Assembly (NCBI GenBank): GCA_017449675.1
Contig: JAFTFG010000020.1
Span: 26,973-90,972 of the forward strand
Source of the DNA: Prevotella sp.
GTDB lineage: Bacteria > Bacteroidota > Bacteroidia > Bacteroidales > Bacteroidaceae
Direction: 5' to 3'
DNA length: 64,000 nucleotides
The first letter of the stretch is position 1; the number at the start of each line of letters is the position of its first letter. Below, in pieces: positions 46,577 to 54,004 of the stretch. Below the pieces are notes generated by a model. The model was not told the origin of the DNA, searched no databases, and saw nothing but the letters and a program-made list of their open reading frames with translations. A program made the position numbers and the translations under genes.

Positions 46577-46921
46577 ATGAACACAATGACGTATAAAGGC
46601 TATTTGGGATCTGTAGCCTATAGTGAGAAAGATAATGTCTTCTTTGGGAAGATTGAAGGTATCAATGGCTTGGTGAATTTCGAGGGCGAGAGTATCAAGG
46701 AATTGACAGAAGCCTTCCACGAGGCTGTTGATGACTATCTGGCATATTGTAAGGACGAGGGGATTGAGCCAGAGAAGAGTTATACAGGTGTATTGAATGT
46801 AAGATTGAAGCCTGCAGTGCATCGTCAGATCGCCATGCTTGCCAAACAAGCAGGAATGACTATCAACAGTTATATCAAAGAGGCACTGGAGGAAAAAGCA
46901 GAGGCTGCTTTAGCACTATAA
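46577..46921 (+). CDS. HicB family antitoxin-like protein without a HicA partner
   Basis: A 114-residue protein with a HicB fold: N-terminal partial RNase H-like domain (YLGSVAYSEKDNVFFGKIEG and the FEGESIKELTEAFHEAVDDY helix) and a C-terminal ribbon-helix-helix (LNVRLKPAVHRQIAMLAKQA) that binds DNA. The start at 46577 has a strong AGGAGG at 46564-46569, rare in this phylum. In complete modules a short HicA mRNA interferase gene lies next to HicB; none is seen on either side. It is therefore an orphan or a stand-alone regulator. Confidence 0.8.
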   Translation: MNTMTYKGYLGSVAYSEKDNVFFGKIEGINGLVNFEGESIKELTEAFHEAVDDYLAYCKDEGIEPEKSYTGVLNVRLKPAVHRQIAMLAKQAGMTINSYIKEALEEKAEAALAL

Positions 46922-46927
46922 TTAGAC

Positions 46928-46970
46928 ATGGAAGAGGGCAGCCATCGTGATGATGGTCGCCGTCTTCCAT
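46928..46970 (+). terminator. Hairpin after the HicB-like gene
   Basis: ATGGAAGA (46928-46935) pairs with TCTTCCAT (46963-46970), with further GC pairing inside. The T run is poor, so termination is uncertain. Confidence 0.4.
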
Positions 46971-47072
46971 TTATGGATCAAAGTGGATTAGCAGAACCGC
47001 TGTTTCCACAATTTATCTTAATTATTTGGTCGTTTTAAATCTCAAATCAACATTTTTCGCTATATTCGCAGC

Positions 47073-47414
47073 ATGAAAACATTAAAAAAAATATTAGCAA
47101 CAGTTCTCGTTTCATCTCTGCTTTTATCTTGCTCATTAGAGTATAAGGCAAAATCAAGATTAGAAACGTACGTAAAATCGGTGGTCGCTGACCCTGATTT
47201 TTCTATAGAAGACAAAGAAGTACGATGGTCTACGGACTCTATATGTATAATTCACTACAAACTGCGTTCAAGGAACGTGTTCGGTGGATGGGAGTTAGAG
47301 GACGAAGAATACGTCTTGCTTAGAGACAGAAGTGGCGTATTATTTGAAATGTCTTTGAATGCGACGAAGTATGAAGAAATTTCTGTATTTATAGATGGAT
47401 GGAAAAGAGTGTAA
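47073..47414 (+). CDS. Hypothetical lipoprotein (113 aa)
   Basis: A 113-residue predicted lipoprotein: MKTLKKILATVLVSSLLLSC with lipid-modified Cys at residue 20. The mature part is a small alpha/beta domain (RLETYVKSVVADPDFSIEDK, ICIIHYKLRSRNVFGGWELE) ending in KYEEISVFIDGWKRV. No family is recognised. A weak -7-like TATATTCG lies just upstream. It stands alone in the accessory region between a HicB-like gene and a PD-(D/E)XK-like gene. Confidence 0.65.
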   Translation: MKTLKKILATVLVSSLLLSCSLEYKAKSRLETYVKSVVADPDFSIEDKEVRWSTDSICIIHYKLRSRNVFGGWELEDEEYVLLRDRSGVLFEMSLNATKYEEISVFIDGWKRV

Positions 47415-47698
47415 AAAATAACGAAAACGATGTTGGACACGCAGTTTACAGTAATGCGTACAGAAAGATCAGATCTAAAGGGCGTAAAGTCGAGTAACTG
47501 CACCTTCCCCCCCTCATGAACTCGCTCAGATTAACCGCCTTGCCCACCATGCTCTCCGTGTTCTGTAATATTACCTATCATCACATTGCATAGACCACCC
47601 TATTATTATAAAACACAAAACCTGCTACCTCGCAGAAGTATAATTTATTCACATACTTTATTAAAGAGGCGATTTATACGAACTTAAAGAAGGAAGTA
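47415..47698. other. 284-bp intergenic stretch with no recognisable feature
   Basis: Mixed composition with a C-rich patch near 47505-47515 and stops in all frames. It may hold remnants of a lost element; nothing specific could be identified. No good promoter box was found for the gene at 47699. Confidence 0.4.
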
Positions 47699-48418
47699 AT
47701 GAGAGTTACAAAATATTGCAGAGAAAGTGAGCAATTAAATAAGATTGAACATCACGTCCCCAAATTATGCTTAAATATTCCTGATTACGACATTTCTGTT
47801 GATGCCGAGTACGGTGATGAAGACAATCTGTTATTGGATTTGTTTAAGTCTATACTCTCAGTGTCCGAAGAATATTTGTTTGTCAATTCAAGACCATCTC
47901 AACACCATACCGAGAGGGTTTTTGCATATGAACTATATAGACAATGGGCTAATCGGATTCAAATAAATTATCATGGCAATTTAATTCTAAATGGAGAAAT
48001 CGGAAAAGAAACGAAACTATTTGACAGCATTGCAAATGAAGGATACAGATTTCCAGACTTAGTGTTACATCATAGTCAAAATGACACTAATTACCAAGGA
48101 GTTATTTGTGAGATTAAAACATCGATTGTTGGGGTTACAGATTTTGAAGAAGACATTAATAAATTGAAGCATTTTGTATGTGGTGATACAAAAAAACGCA
48201 TTTTCAAATTTGGAGTGTTTATTTTAGTAGGCTCTCCTATTAATAAAATCATTCATTTGATGGATAGAATGGACTCACATTATGATAAGGTTACACAAAA
48301 ATGTAGACTATCAAATATAATATGTGTGGCATATAATCATGGAGAGTTAGAAACCATACGCTACGATTGGCTATTAGACAAACTCACAAGGGAGAAATTA
48401 AAAAATCATATCAAATAA
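47699..48418 (+). CDS. PD-(D/E)XK nuclease-like hypothetical protein (239 aa)
   Basis: A 239-residue soluble protein. The pattern FPDLVLH (Asp120) followed 17 residues later by VICEIKTS (Glu138, Lys140) is the PD...(D/E)xK catalytic core of restriction-endonuclease-fold enzymes; an upstream Glu (FAYELYRQW, Glu78) sits where the fold's first helix usually carries one. Later strands (FGVFILVGSP and NIICVAYNHGE) fit the same fold. It could be a restriction-type or defence nuclease, or a repurposed member. No methylase or specificity gene is adjacent. AT-rich composition differs from the flanking housekeeping genes and suggests horizontal acquisition. Confidence 0.6.
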   Translation: MRVTKYCRESEQLNKIEHHVPKLCLNIPDYDISVDAEYGDEDNLLLDLFKSILSVSEEYLFVNSRPSQHHTERVFAYELYRQWANRIQINYHGNLILNGEIGKETKLFDSIANEGYRFPDLVLHHSQNDTNYQGVICEIKTSIVGVTDFEEDINKLKHFVCGDTKKRIFKFGVFILVGSPINKIIHLMDRMDSHYDKVTQKCRLSNIICVAYNHGELETIRYDWLLDKLTREKLKNHIK

Positions 48419-48421
48419 TCC

Positions 48422-49243
48422 TTATGAACATATCGTAATTAACACAAGAAGTACAATAATAACAATAATGGTTATAGCAATATGACTAAGTTTCTTTTGT
48501 CTTATCTCTTGTTCTTGTTGTTTCTGTTCTAATTCTTTTACCATTCTTGCAGTCATGCCAAATTCATTTGCAGGCATTAATTCTATTTTACGGCATATTG
48601 AAAAAATACTACTTTTGACAATCTCTATCATTGAGTTGTCTACTATATCTAATTCTGCATTTCTTCGAATGATGACATTTAAAGTTTCTGCCATAGTTTC
48701 TATGCTTCTTTTGCATTGATCAAACGGGATCTTAATAGATGGAGATAAGATATCATCTATATTAATTGTTAACTCCAGATCAGGTAATGAATCCATATAT
48801 CTATTCATCATGTTTGCATACTCTTCTGCAGAAGAAAAAGAACTTCTAGTATTCCTTTTCGCTGTTAATCCTCCTATAACAGCACCCACGCCACCAGCAA
48901 CGGCACCTCCTATAACGGCTCTCTTTATCATGTCTCCATTATCTGTCTTCGTAGTGGTGATAGTCGCACTATACAAAGGCTTTCTCTTTTCATTTAAATT
49001 AACTACGCTATAACCAATAATTATACTGAAAGGAATGATTATTATTTCATTTTCAGTAATTACAACAAATCTCTTTGCTTTTTGATATATTCTAAATTGA
49101 TTAATCAAACGGCAATTGCCATTATCATTTGGGTCATAAAAAGAGTCTATTGTCTTATCTGGTTTACCCGACAGAGATTCAACTTGTTCTGCTGTTAAAT
49201 CAAGAATAATTCGAAGGTCCTTTCTTTCAAAATATTTATACAT
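48422..49243 (-). CDS. Hypothetical membrane protein with glycine-zipper and C-terminal helix (273 aa)
   Basis: A 273-residue protein. Residues about 30-125 look like a bacterial PH-like beta domain (RFVVITENEIIIIPFSIIIG). A glycine-rich segment (AVIGGAVAGGVGAVIGG, about 113-129) follows, then a helical region, a Gln/Glu-rich coiled coil (KELEQKQQEQEIRQ) and one C-terminal membrane helix (ITIIVIIVLLVLITIC). It is probably tail-anchored with the body in the cytoplasm. It converges on the PD-(D/E)XK-like gene with only 3 nt between stops. The IS4-like element inserted 15 nt upstream of its start (49258/49270), cutting it off from the upstream promoter region. Function unknown. Confidence 0.6.
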   Translation of the reverse strand: MYKYFERKDLRIILDLTAEQVESLSGKPDKTIDSFYDPNDNGNCRLINQFRIYQKAKRFVVITENEIIIIPFSIIIGYSVVNLNEKRKPLYSATITTTKTDNGDMIKRAVIGGAVAGGVGAVIGGLTAKRNTRSSFSSAEEYANMMNRYMDSLPDLELTINIDDILSPSIKIPFDQCKRSIETMAETLNVIIRRNAELDIVDNSMIEIVKSSIFSICRKIELMPANEFGMTARMVKELEQKQQEQEIRQKKLSHIAITIIVIIVLLVLITICS

Positions 49244-49258
49244 GATATGCTAATTTTA

Positions 49259-49269
49259 TATAGTTATAC
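49259..49269. repeat. Left target-site duplication of the IS (TATAGTTATAC)
   Basis: The same 11 bases recur at 50610-50620, directly flanking the element. Confidence 0.75.
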
Positions 49270-50609
49270 TATTAGTGGTGCGATAAATTTTAATTAATTG
49301 ATATAAATCCCTTTGTTAATAAGGGTTTCAGAGCGTTCTTTGATTTTTCGATTTGAAACTGACTGAGTAATTTTGCAGCCAAAAACTGCAAGATTATGAA
49401 TATCGGTCGCTATATTTTCGCCCAAGTTGTGGACTTTCTTCCAAGATACCAGTTCGACAAGGCCGTAGCCAAGTATCGTGGTGACTGGCACGTCAAGGAC
49501 TTGACATGCTACAGCCAATTGCTGCACCTGTTGTTTGGTCAGATTACAGGTTGCGATTCCCTGCGTGATATCTGTCTTTGCCTGAAGGCGCATGAGGAGA
49601 GTCTCTATCATCTTGGTTTTCGAAAGACAGTGGAGCATACCAATCTTTCCCGTGCAAACGAGAAGCGCGACTATCGCATATACGAAGAATTGGGCATGTA
49701 TCTCATCAGTATCGTAAGGCCGCTGTACGCTGACACTTCGGTACCGGAAATCACCATTGACAATGTACTCTATGCCCTGGACTCCACGACCATTTCCACC
49801 AGTATTAAACTGGCTGCATGGGCCTTGGGAAAGTACAGTAAGGGAGCCGTCAAGATGCACACTCTGCTTGCATTGCGTGGAAGCATCCCTGCTAATATCC
49901 ATATAACGGATGGCAGATGGCACGATAGTAACGAACTTGACCTGCTCACTCCAGAACCTCAGGCTTTCTATATGATGGACAGGGCTTATGTGGACTTCGA
50001 TGCATTGTTCCGTTTTCATCTTGCCGGTGCCTATTGGATAAGCAGGCCTAAGTCTAACATGAAGTATGAGATCATCAGCCATAGGAGCCTGAGGGAAGCA
50101 GACAAGAAGGCCGGCATCACAGGTGACTTCACTATCCGTTTGACAAAGGCGAACACGATGTCGTTGTACCCAGAACCGATAAGAGCCGTATGCTACTACG
50201 ATGAAGAGGCTGAAGATGAAATCGTATTCATCACCAACAACATTGAAATCAGCGCACTGGAGGTCGCCAATCTTTACAGGCATCGGTGGGATATTGAGGT
50301 TTTCTTCAAGTGGATTAAGCAGAACATCGTTGTTAAGACCATGTGAGGATACTCTGAAAATGCTGTTCGTACACACCTCTGGGTGGCGATTATCGCATAT
50401 CTGCTCATTGCCAAGATAAAGCAGGACTACAACAGCCCGCACTCTATAACAGAGGTGGCGACGCTGATAAGAGTCTCTGCATTGGAGCGCACTCCACTCA
50501 GAGAACTTATTACTCAGCCAAACATCTTGGTCAGTCTCAATCATAATCTCACAGAATTGTCTCTATTTGATGATATGTAAAACTTAACGCGATTTTATCG
50601 CACCAGTAT
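49270..50609 (+). mobile_element. IS4-family-like insertion sequence, 1340 bp
   Basis: An element flanked by an 11-bp direct repeat, a size seen for IS4-group elements. Its ends carry imperfect inverted repeats sharing TGGTGCGATAAA (left, from about 49276; right, the complement ending about 50605). The only gene is an interrupted DDE transposase (49396-50580). A long frame on the opposite strand (49294-50544) is a shadow. Intact duplication implies recent insertion, yet the transposase carries a nonsense codon, so this copy cannot move by itself. Confidence 0.8.
49396..50580 (+). pseudogene. IS4-like DDE transposase with an in-frame UGA
   Basis: A single frame of 395 codons interrupted by TGA at 50344-50346. 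The part before it holds an N-terminal DUF4372-like domain (YQFDKAVAKYRGDWHVK) and the catalytic core with ALDSTTI (first Asp), FYMMDRAYVDF (second Asp) and the YRHRWDIEVFFKWIKQN block containing the Y-(2)-R-(3)-E-(6)-K signature of IS4. After the TGA the frame goes on in register: GYSENAVRTHLWVAIIAYLL and so on to TAA at 50578-50580. Relatives have an aromatic residue just before the G.SENAV motif, so TGA probably replaced TGG (Trp). The truncated 316-residue product lacks the last helices. Confidence 0.8.
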
Positions 50610-50620
50610 TATAGTTATAC
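50610..50620. repeat. Right target-site duplication of the IS (TATAGTTATAC)
   Basis: Identical to 49259-49269. It lies only 3 nt from the T run that ends the candidate RNA gene. Confidence 0.75.
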
Positions 50621-50623
50621 AAT

Positions 50624-50866
50624 AAAAAACGTGGACTACTTACTTCGTCTACGTCTTCCTAGCGTCGCCAAACGCCAAATCATCTTAAACGAGTAAAGTC
50701 CACGCCGTTAGGCGCGAACTATCTACTTCAGTTCTTGATGATTCTTCAATATTGGCGATATTTGGAAGACAAGAATCAAAAGTGGACGTTCTGTCTTATG
50801 TCCTTTCAAATATTTTTATCTCACCTCATAGCCATTTACTGTTTTTAGGGTTCAACCATTATTTAC
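50624..50866 (-). ncRNA. Candidate structured RNA (about 240 nt), small RNA or attenuator
   Basis: No protein frame of note. A full promoter (50871-50902) points into it on the minus strand and it ends in a stem-plus-T6 (CGTGGACT at 50697-50704 complementary to AGTCCACG at 50630-50637, then TTTTTT at 50624-50629). Transcript reading order: arm GTCCAC (50782-50787), a long imperfect hairpin (GATTCTT...AAGAATC, 50745-50780), arm GTGGAC (50698-50703), small hairpin GCGT/ACGC (50660-50675) and arm GTCCAC (50631-50636). The middle arm can pair with either outer arm, so terminator and antiterminator forms are mutually exclusive. I cannot assign a family; a 6S-like RNA is one alternative. Confidence 0.55.
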
Positions 50867-50870
50867 AATG

Positions 50871-50902
50871 CAAATATACGCACTTTCCCTGAAACTTCCA
50901 AA
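50871..50902 (-). promoter_or_regulatory. Promoter of the candidate RNA
   Basis: Minus-strand TTTG (50899-50902), 20 nt, TATATTTG (50871-50878). No start codon with a sizeable frame follows. Confidence 0.7.
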
Positions 50903-50991
50903 TTTTGAGGAAGGAAAAGTAAATTACTTTATTGATAAATAGTAATTGGAAAAGCAAAGGTTGCACTAGCACTAAAAGAAGCCATACAATC

Positions 50992-51210
50992 TCACTTCTT
51001 TCCTGACTTCAAAAAACCTTTTTTAATTGAATTCTCAAACTCTTTATTGAATGCAATGAGTTCTGGCTCTTGACTAGTTACAGAAGCGGCATAGCGTGCT
51101 TCTTCATGCATACTTAGCCATTCCTGAAGAGTATCAAAACTTTTTTCTGACAATACTTCCTGAATAAACTGCACCTTGAGCGATTCTAATGTCGTTTCCA
51201 TCTTCTTCAT
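50992..51210 (-). CDS. Hypothetical small protein downstream of the ParE-like toxin (72 aa)
   Basis: A 72-residue mostly helical, acidic protein (METTLESLKVQFIQEVLSEK, FNKEFENSIKKGFLKSGKK). It lies 29 nt after the toxin gene on the same strand and is probably the third gene of that operon. No family is recognised. Size and composition would suit a second antitoxin-like or regulatory protein, but there is no direct evidence. Confidence 0.5.
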   Translation of the reverse strand: MKKMETTLESLKVQFIQEVLSEKSFDTLQEWLSMHEEARYAASVTSQEPELIAFNKEFENSIKKGFLKSGKK

Positions 51211-51239
51211 TTAGTTGTGATTCAACTATCAAATCCTTC

Positions 51240-51548
51240 TTAAATTGTCTTTTTAAGATTGTCAGGATGCATTCGCATATCCCAGAATGCGGCTATACGG
51301 AGGACATCACCCTTTACATAATAAATCACCTTATAATACTCATTGATGATGGACGCACGATAACGTATCTTCCTGTCACTAAGCAATGGCTCTGGGAAGC
51401 CACTTTCTGGATGCTTTAACAGGCGCTCTTGTTTCTTTAGATATTTCTGATGCAGATTAGCAGCAGCCCGTTGCCCACCCATCTCATTGTAATATACGAG
51501 AATACGTAGCCATTGACGCTGTGCCCGTTTCGATACCTCTATTTGCAT
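51240..51548 (-). CDS. RelE/ParE superfamily toxin
   Basis: A 102-residue basic protein with the RelE/ParE fold pattern: helical start (VSKRAQRQWLRILVYYNEMG), long second helix (ANLHQKYLKKQERLLKHPES), then strands IRYRASIINEYYKVIYYVKG and VLRIAAFWDMRMHP. The conserved FWDxRxxP ending is typical of Bacteroidetes ParE-like toxins, which poison gyrase or cleave mRNA. The start codon overlaps the stop of the upstream antitoxin gene by 1 nt. The target cannot be told from sequence. Confidence 0.8.
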   Translation of the reverse strand: MQIEVSKRAQRQWLRILVYYNEMGGQRAAANLHQKYLKKQERLLKHPESGFPEPLLSDRKIRYRASIINEYYKVIYYVKGDVLRIAAFWDMRMHPDNLKKTI

Positions 51549-51820
51549 TACTTTTTAGCAAAACCATCAATTAGTGCTCGGCATTGAATATTGAATTCTT
51601 CACCTGTAAGCACATCACCACGCTCAAACTCTTTCTCTGCCTCGTCAATGTCTGACAGTGCTTCCTCCATCGTCTGTAGGACTGGAGGCACCACACTGTC
51701 GTCGGCTATAAGCCGTTCAGCCAACCACTTACGATTGCTGGCTGTGAGCGAAAGCCCTTGGATGTAGGTCCAGAGATTATTCATTGATACCGCATTCATT
51801 GTCTTTACATTTAATTTCAT
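51548..51820 (-). CDS. Antitoxin of the ParE-type module
   Basis: A protein of up to 91 residues, mainly helical: NNLWTYIQGLSLTASNRKWL (possible DNA-binding or dimer part), then an acidic stretch SDIDEAEKEFERGDVLTGEE that would wrap the toxin. The reading frame could start at 51904, 51820, 51799 or 51784. The first is excluded because the promoter lies inside it; 51820 is only about 4 nt from the -7 box, so either the mRNA is leaderless or translation begins at 51799 or 51784. It is the first gene of the operon and overlaps the toxin start by 1 nt. Confidence 0.7.
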   Translation of the reverse strand: MKLNVKTMNAVSMNNLWTYIQGLSLTASNRKWLAERLIADDSVVPPVLQTMEEALSDIDEAEKEFERGDVLTGEEFNIQCRALIDGFAKK

Positions 51821-51823
51821 TGG

Positions 51824-51856
51824 CAAAGGTACAAAAAATATTGAGAATATGGCAAA
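51824..51856 (-). promoter_or_regulatory. Promoter of the toxin-antitoxin operon
   Basis: Minus-strand TTTG (51853-51856), 21 nt, TACCTTTG (51824-51831). It is back to back with the plus-strand promoter at 51870-51901. Confidence 0.65.
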
Positions 51857-51869
51857 ATAACTAAATAAA

Positions 51870-51901
51870 TTTGCAAGTTCGCCCAAATTGCAGTACCTTT
51901 G
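51870..51901 (+). promoter_or_regulatory. Promoter of the 51.9-58.2 kb lipid gene unit
   Basis: TTTG (51870-51873), 20 nt, TACCTTTG (51894-51901), 32 nt before the ATG at 51934. No terminator is seen until after mlaF. Confidence 0.7.
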
Positions 51902-51933
51902 CACCTCGTATTATATATTTTATATATAAAGAG

Positions 51934-52923
51934 ATGAACGAAAAGATTCAAAAGACCCTTAAGTCAGCAGAGACTGAAGACTGGTTAGACTTACATGTGG
52001 TACGCCCCTTCTGCTATTGGTGGGCAGTGTTTTTTGCCAAACTTGACATACATCCCAATACCGTCACCATCCTCTCGATGATCATTGGTGCAGGCAGTGC
52101 ATTCTTCTTTGCCTGCGGCAGTTTCTATTATGAGGGCACTCACGGACTCGTGATGAATATCATCGCCATCCTGCTGCTGTGCCTCGCCGACATCTTCGAC
52201 TGTACTGACGGGCAACTGGCCCGTATGACGGGTAAGAAGAGTCGACTGGGCCGTATCCTCGACGGTGTGGCAGGTTTCACTTGGTTTATTCCCATCTATC
52301 ATGCTCTGGTATACCGTTTCTACCTGCACCACGACATCGAGTTTGCCTGGCTGGGGATTGAGAATACGGAGCAGAATACCCTGATAGCCACCGCCATTGT
52401 CTATGCACTGGGTATCATCTCCGGGGTGGCAGGACTGGCAGGACAGCAACGCCTGGCCGACTATTATATACAGGTACATCTATTTTTCCTGAAAGGAGAG
52501 AAAGGTTCCGAATTAGACAACTCTGCCAAACAGCAGGAGATCTACGACCAGATGACGACGGAGACCCCTTGGGTGGAGCGTTATTTCCAGAAGACGTATA
52601 TCGACTATACTAAGAAACAAGAGAAGAAGACCCCTGAGTTCCAGCGGTTGCTGAAGACGATGCGCGAAGAGTATGGCAGTCTTGACAATATCCCTGCTGA
52701 TGTTCGTGATGAGTTTCATGACAACTCACTGCCACTGATCACATGGAATGGTCTGCTGACCTTCAATTTCCGTTCCGCATGGCTCTTCCTGTTCTGTCTG
52801 GTAGACCTTCCCGTGATGAACTTCGTATTCGAGATTGTTGCTATGGGACTACTCGCCTGGTATGTCAACCATCGCCATGAGTCGTTCTGTAAGCGAATCA
52901 GAGAGAAAATCGCCAACAGTTAA
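51934..52923 (+). CDS. CDP-alcohol phosphatidyltransferase family protein, variant active site
   Basis: A 329-residue polytopic membrane protein. The CDP-alcohol motif D(x)2DG(x)2AR(x)8G(x)3D(x)3D is seen as DCTDGQLARMTGKKSRLGR-ILDG: Asp89, Asp92, Gly93, Ala96, Arg97, Gly106 and Asp110 are in place, but the last Asp, the usual general base, is absent (residues 111-117 read GVAGFTW). Membrane helices flank it on both sides and a soluble charged insert (about 185-265) breaks the fold. The start at 51934 is preferred to an in-frame ATG at 51871 that precedes the promoter -7 box. Relatives transfer a phospho-alcohol from a CDP-activated donor onto a lipid alcohol. First gene of the operon. Confidence 0.8.
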   Translation: MNEKIQKTLKSAETEDWLDLHVVRPFCYWWAVFFAKLDIHPNTVTILSMIIGAGSAFFFACGSFYYEGTHGLVMNIIAILLLCLADIFDCTDGQLARMTGKKSRLGRILDGVAGFTWFIPIYHALVYRFYLHHDIEFAWLGIENTEQNTLIATAIVYALGIISGVAGLAGQQRLADYYIQVHLFFLKGEKGSELDNSAKQQEIYDQMTTETPWVERYFQKTYIDYTKKQEKKTPEFQRLLKTMREEYGSLDNIPADVRDEFHDNSLPLITWNGLLTFNFRSAWLFLFCLVDLPVMNFVFEIVAMGLLAWYVNHRHESFCKRIREKIANS

Positions 52924-52947
52924 TAGCAAATTGCCAAAAGCAACAAT

Positions 52948-53982
52948 ATGAAGTGGACCAAGCAAAGACTTAACAACCTGTTCTTCTTTCTAGGTATCGC
53001 TGCCATCGTAGTGATGCTGCTGACCTTTGATGTCAGTTTCGTGGAACTATGGGAGCATATCTGTCATGCTGGCTATTGGCTGATTCCCATCATCGGCATT
53101 TGGATTGTGGTCTACGGACTGAACGCCCTCGCATGGCAAGCCATCATCGAGGGGAATATCCAAGGGAAGATGCCTGTGAGTTTCTGGCGACTCTATCGAC
53201 TGACCATCACAGGCTATGCTCTCAACTATGCGACACCTGTGGGAGGACTGGGTGGCGAACCCTATCGTATCATGGAACTCTCAAAGGATATCGACAAGCA
53301 ACGTGCCACGTCATCCGTCATCCTTTATGCGATGATGCATTTCTTTGCCCATTTCTGGTTCTGGTTTATCTCTATATTCCTCTACCTCCTTCTGGCAGCC
53401 ATCGGCGACCTGCCCATCACCACTGCTATCGGTATCGTATTGGGTATTATCGTCGTATTCTGCCTGTTCTTCTTCTACCTTTTCTCACAGGGCTATCGCA
53501 ACGGACTGGTGAAATACGTACTGGGGGTGGTAGCCAAAATTCCTGGTCTGAAGAAATGGACACTGCGCTTCTGGGCACGTCACTCAGAGGCCATCGAGAA
53601 TATTGACCATCAGATCGCGGCACTCTATGCACAAGACACCCGAGCATTCTACAAGAGTCTCTTCTTGGAATATTTCTCCCGTGTGGTACAGAGTATGGAG
53701 GTAATGTTCATGCTCCTGCTCTTCGGGATTGACTGCGGAGGCGGACTGGGCGGTCTGACGCTCACCTTCTTGCATAGTATCCTGATAGTGGCCTTTACCA
53801 CCCTCTTTGCCAACCTCATCGGCTTCCTTCCCATGCAGTTGGGGGTTCAGGAAGGTGGTTTCGTCCTCTCTATCGCCGCCCTCGGGCTCTCCGCTGCCCT
53901 TGGTATCTTCGTGAGTATCATCTGCCGTGTGAGGGAGATCGTATGGATTGCCATCGGAATGCTACTCATGAAAATAAAGTAA
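52948..53982 (+). CDS. Lysylphosphatidylglycerol synthase TM region/UPF0104-type membrane protein
   Basis: A 344-residue inner-membrane protein with about eight helices. It matches the flippase-like LPG_synthase_TM family: GGLGGEPYRIMELSKDI is the conserved (P/G)GGxGGEPxR loop, and LIGFLPMQLGVQEGGFVLSI is the C-terminal P..LG..E motif. In MprF the same domain flips lysyl-PG; stand-alone forms probably move an isoprenoid or phospholipid across the membrane. It is 24 nt after the CDP-alcohol phosphatidyltransferase-like gene and 22 nt before the aminotransferase gene, suggesting it translocates the lipid made by its neighbours. The cargo is unknown. Confidence 0.83.
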   Translation: MKWTKQRLNNLFFFLGIAAIVVMLLTFDVSFVELWEHICHAGYWLIPIIGIWIVVYGLNALAWQAIIEGNIQGKMPVSFWRLYRLTITGYALNYATPVGGLGGEPYRIMELSKDIDKQRATSSVILYAMMHFFAHFWFWFISIFLYLLLAAIGDLPITTAIGIVLGIIVVFCLFFFYLFSQGYRNGLVKYVLGVVAKIPGLKKWTLRFWARHSEAIENIDHQIAALYAQDTRAFYKSLFLEYFSRVVQSMEVMFMLLLFGIDCGGGLGGLTLTFLHSILIVAFTTLFANLIGFLPMQLGVQEGGFVLSIAALGLSAALGIFVSIICRVREIVWIAIGMLLMKIK

Positions 53983-54004
53983 AAAAGTAAAATATATAAA
54001 GATT

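Noticed and set aside
49294-50544. 416-codon frame opposite the IS transposase
   Set aside because: It mirrors the DDE transposase frame, has no family features, and the plus-strand motifs are clear.
50630-50704. Simple terminator for the IS or a plain inverted repeat
   Set aside because: The stem encloses about 60 nt with its own hairpin and is preceded by a complete promoter and a third complementary arm, so a larger RNA fits better.
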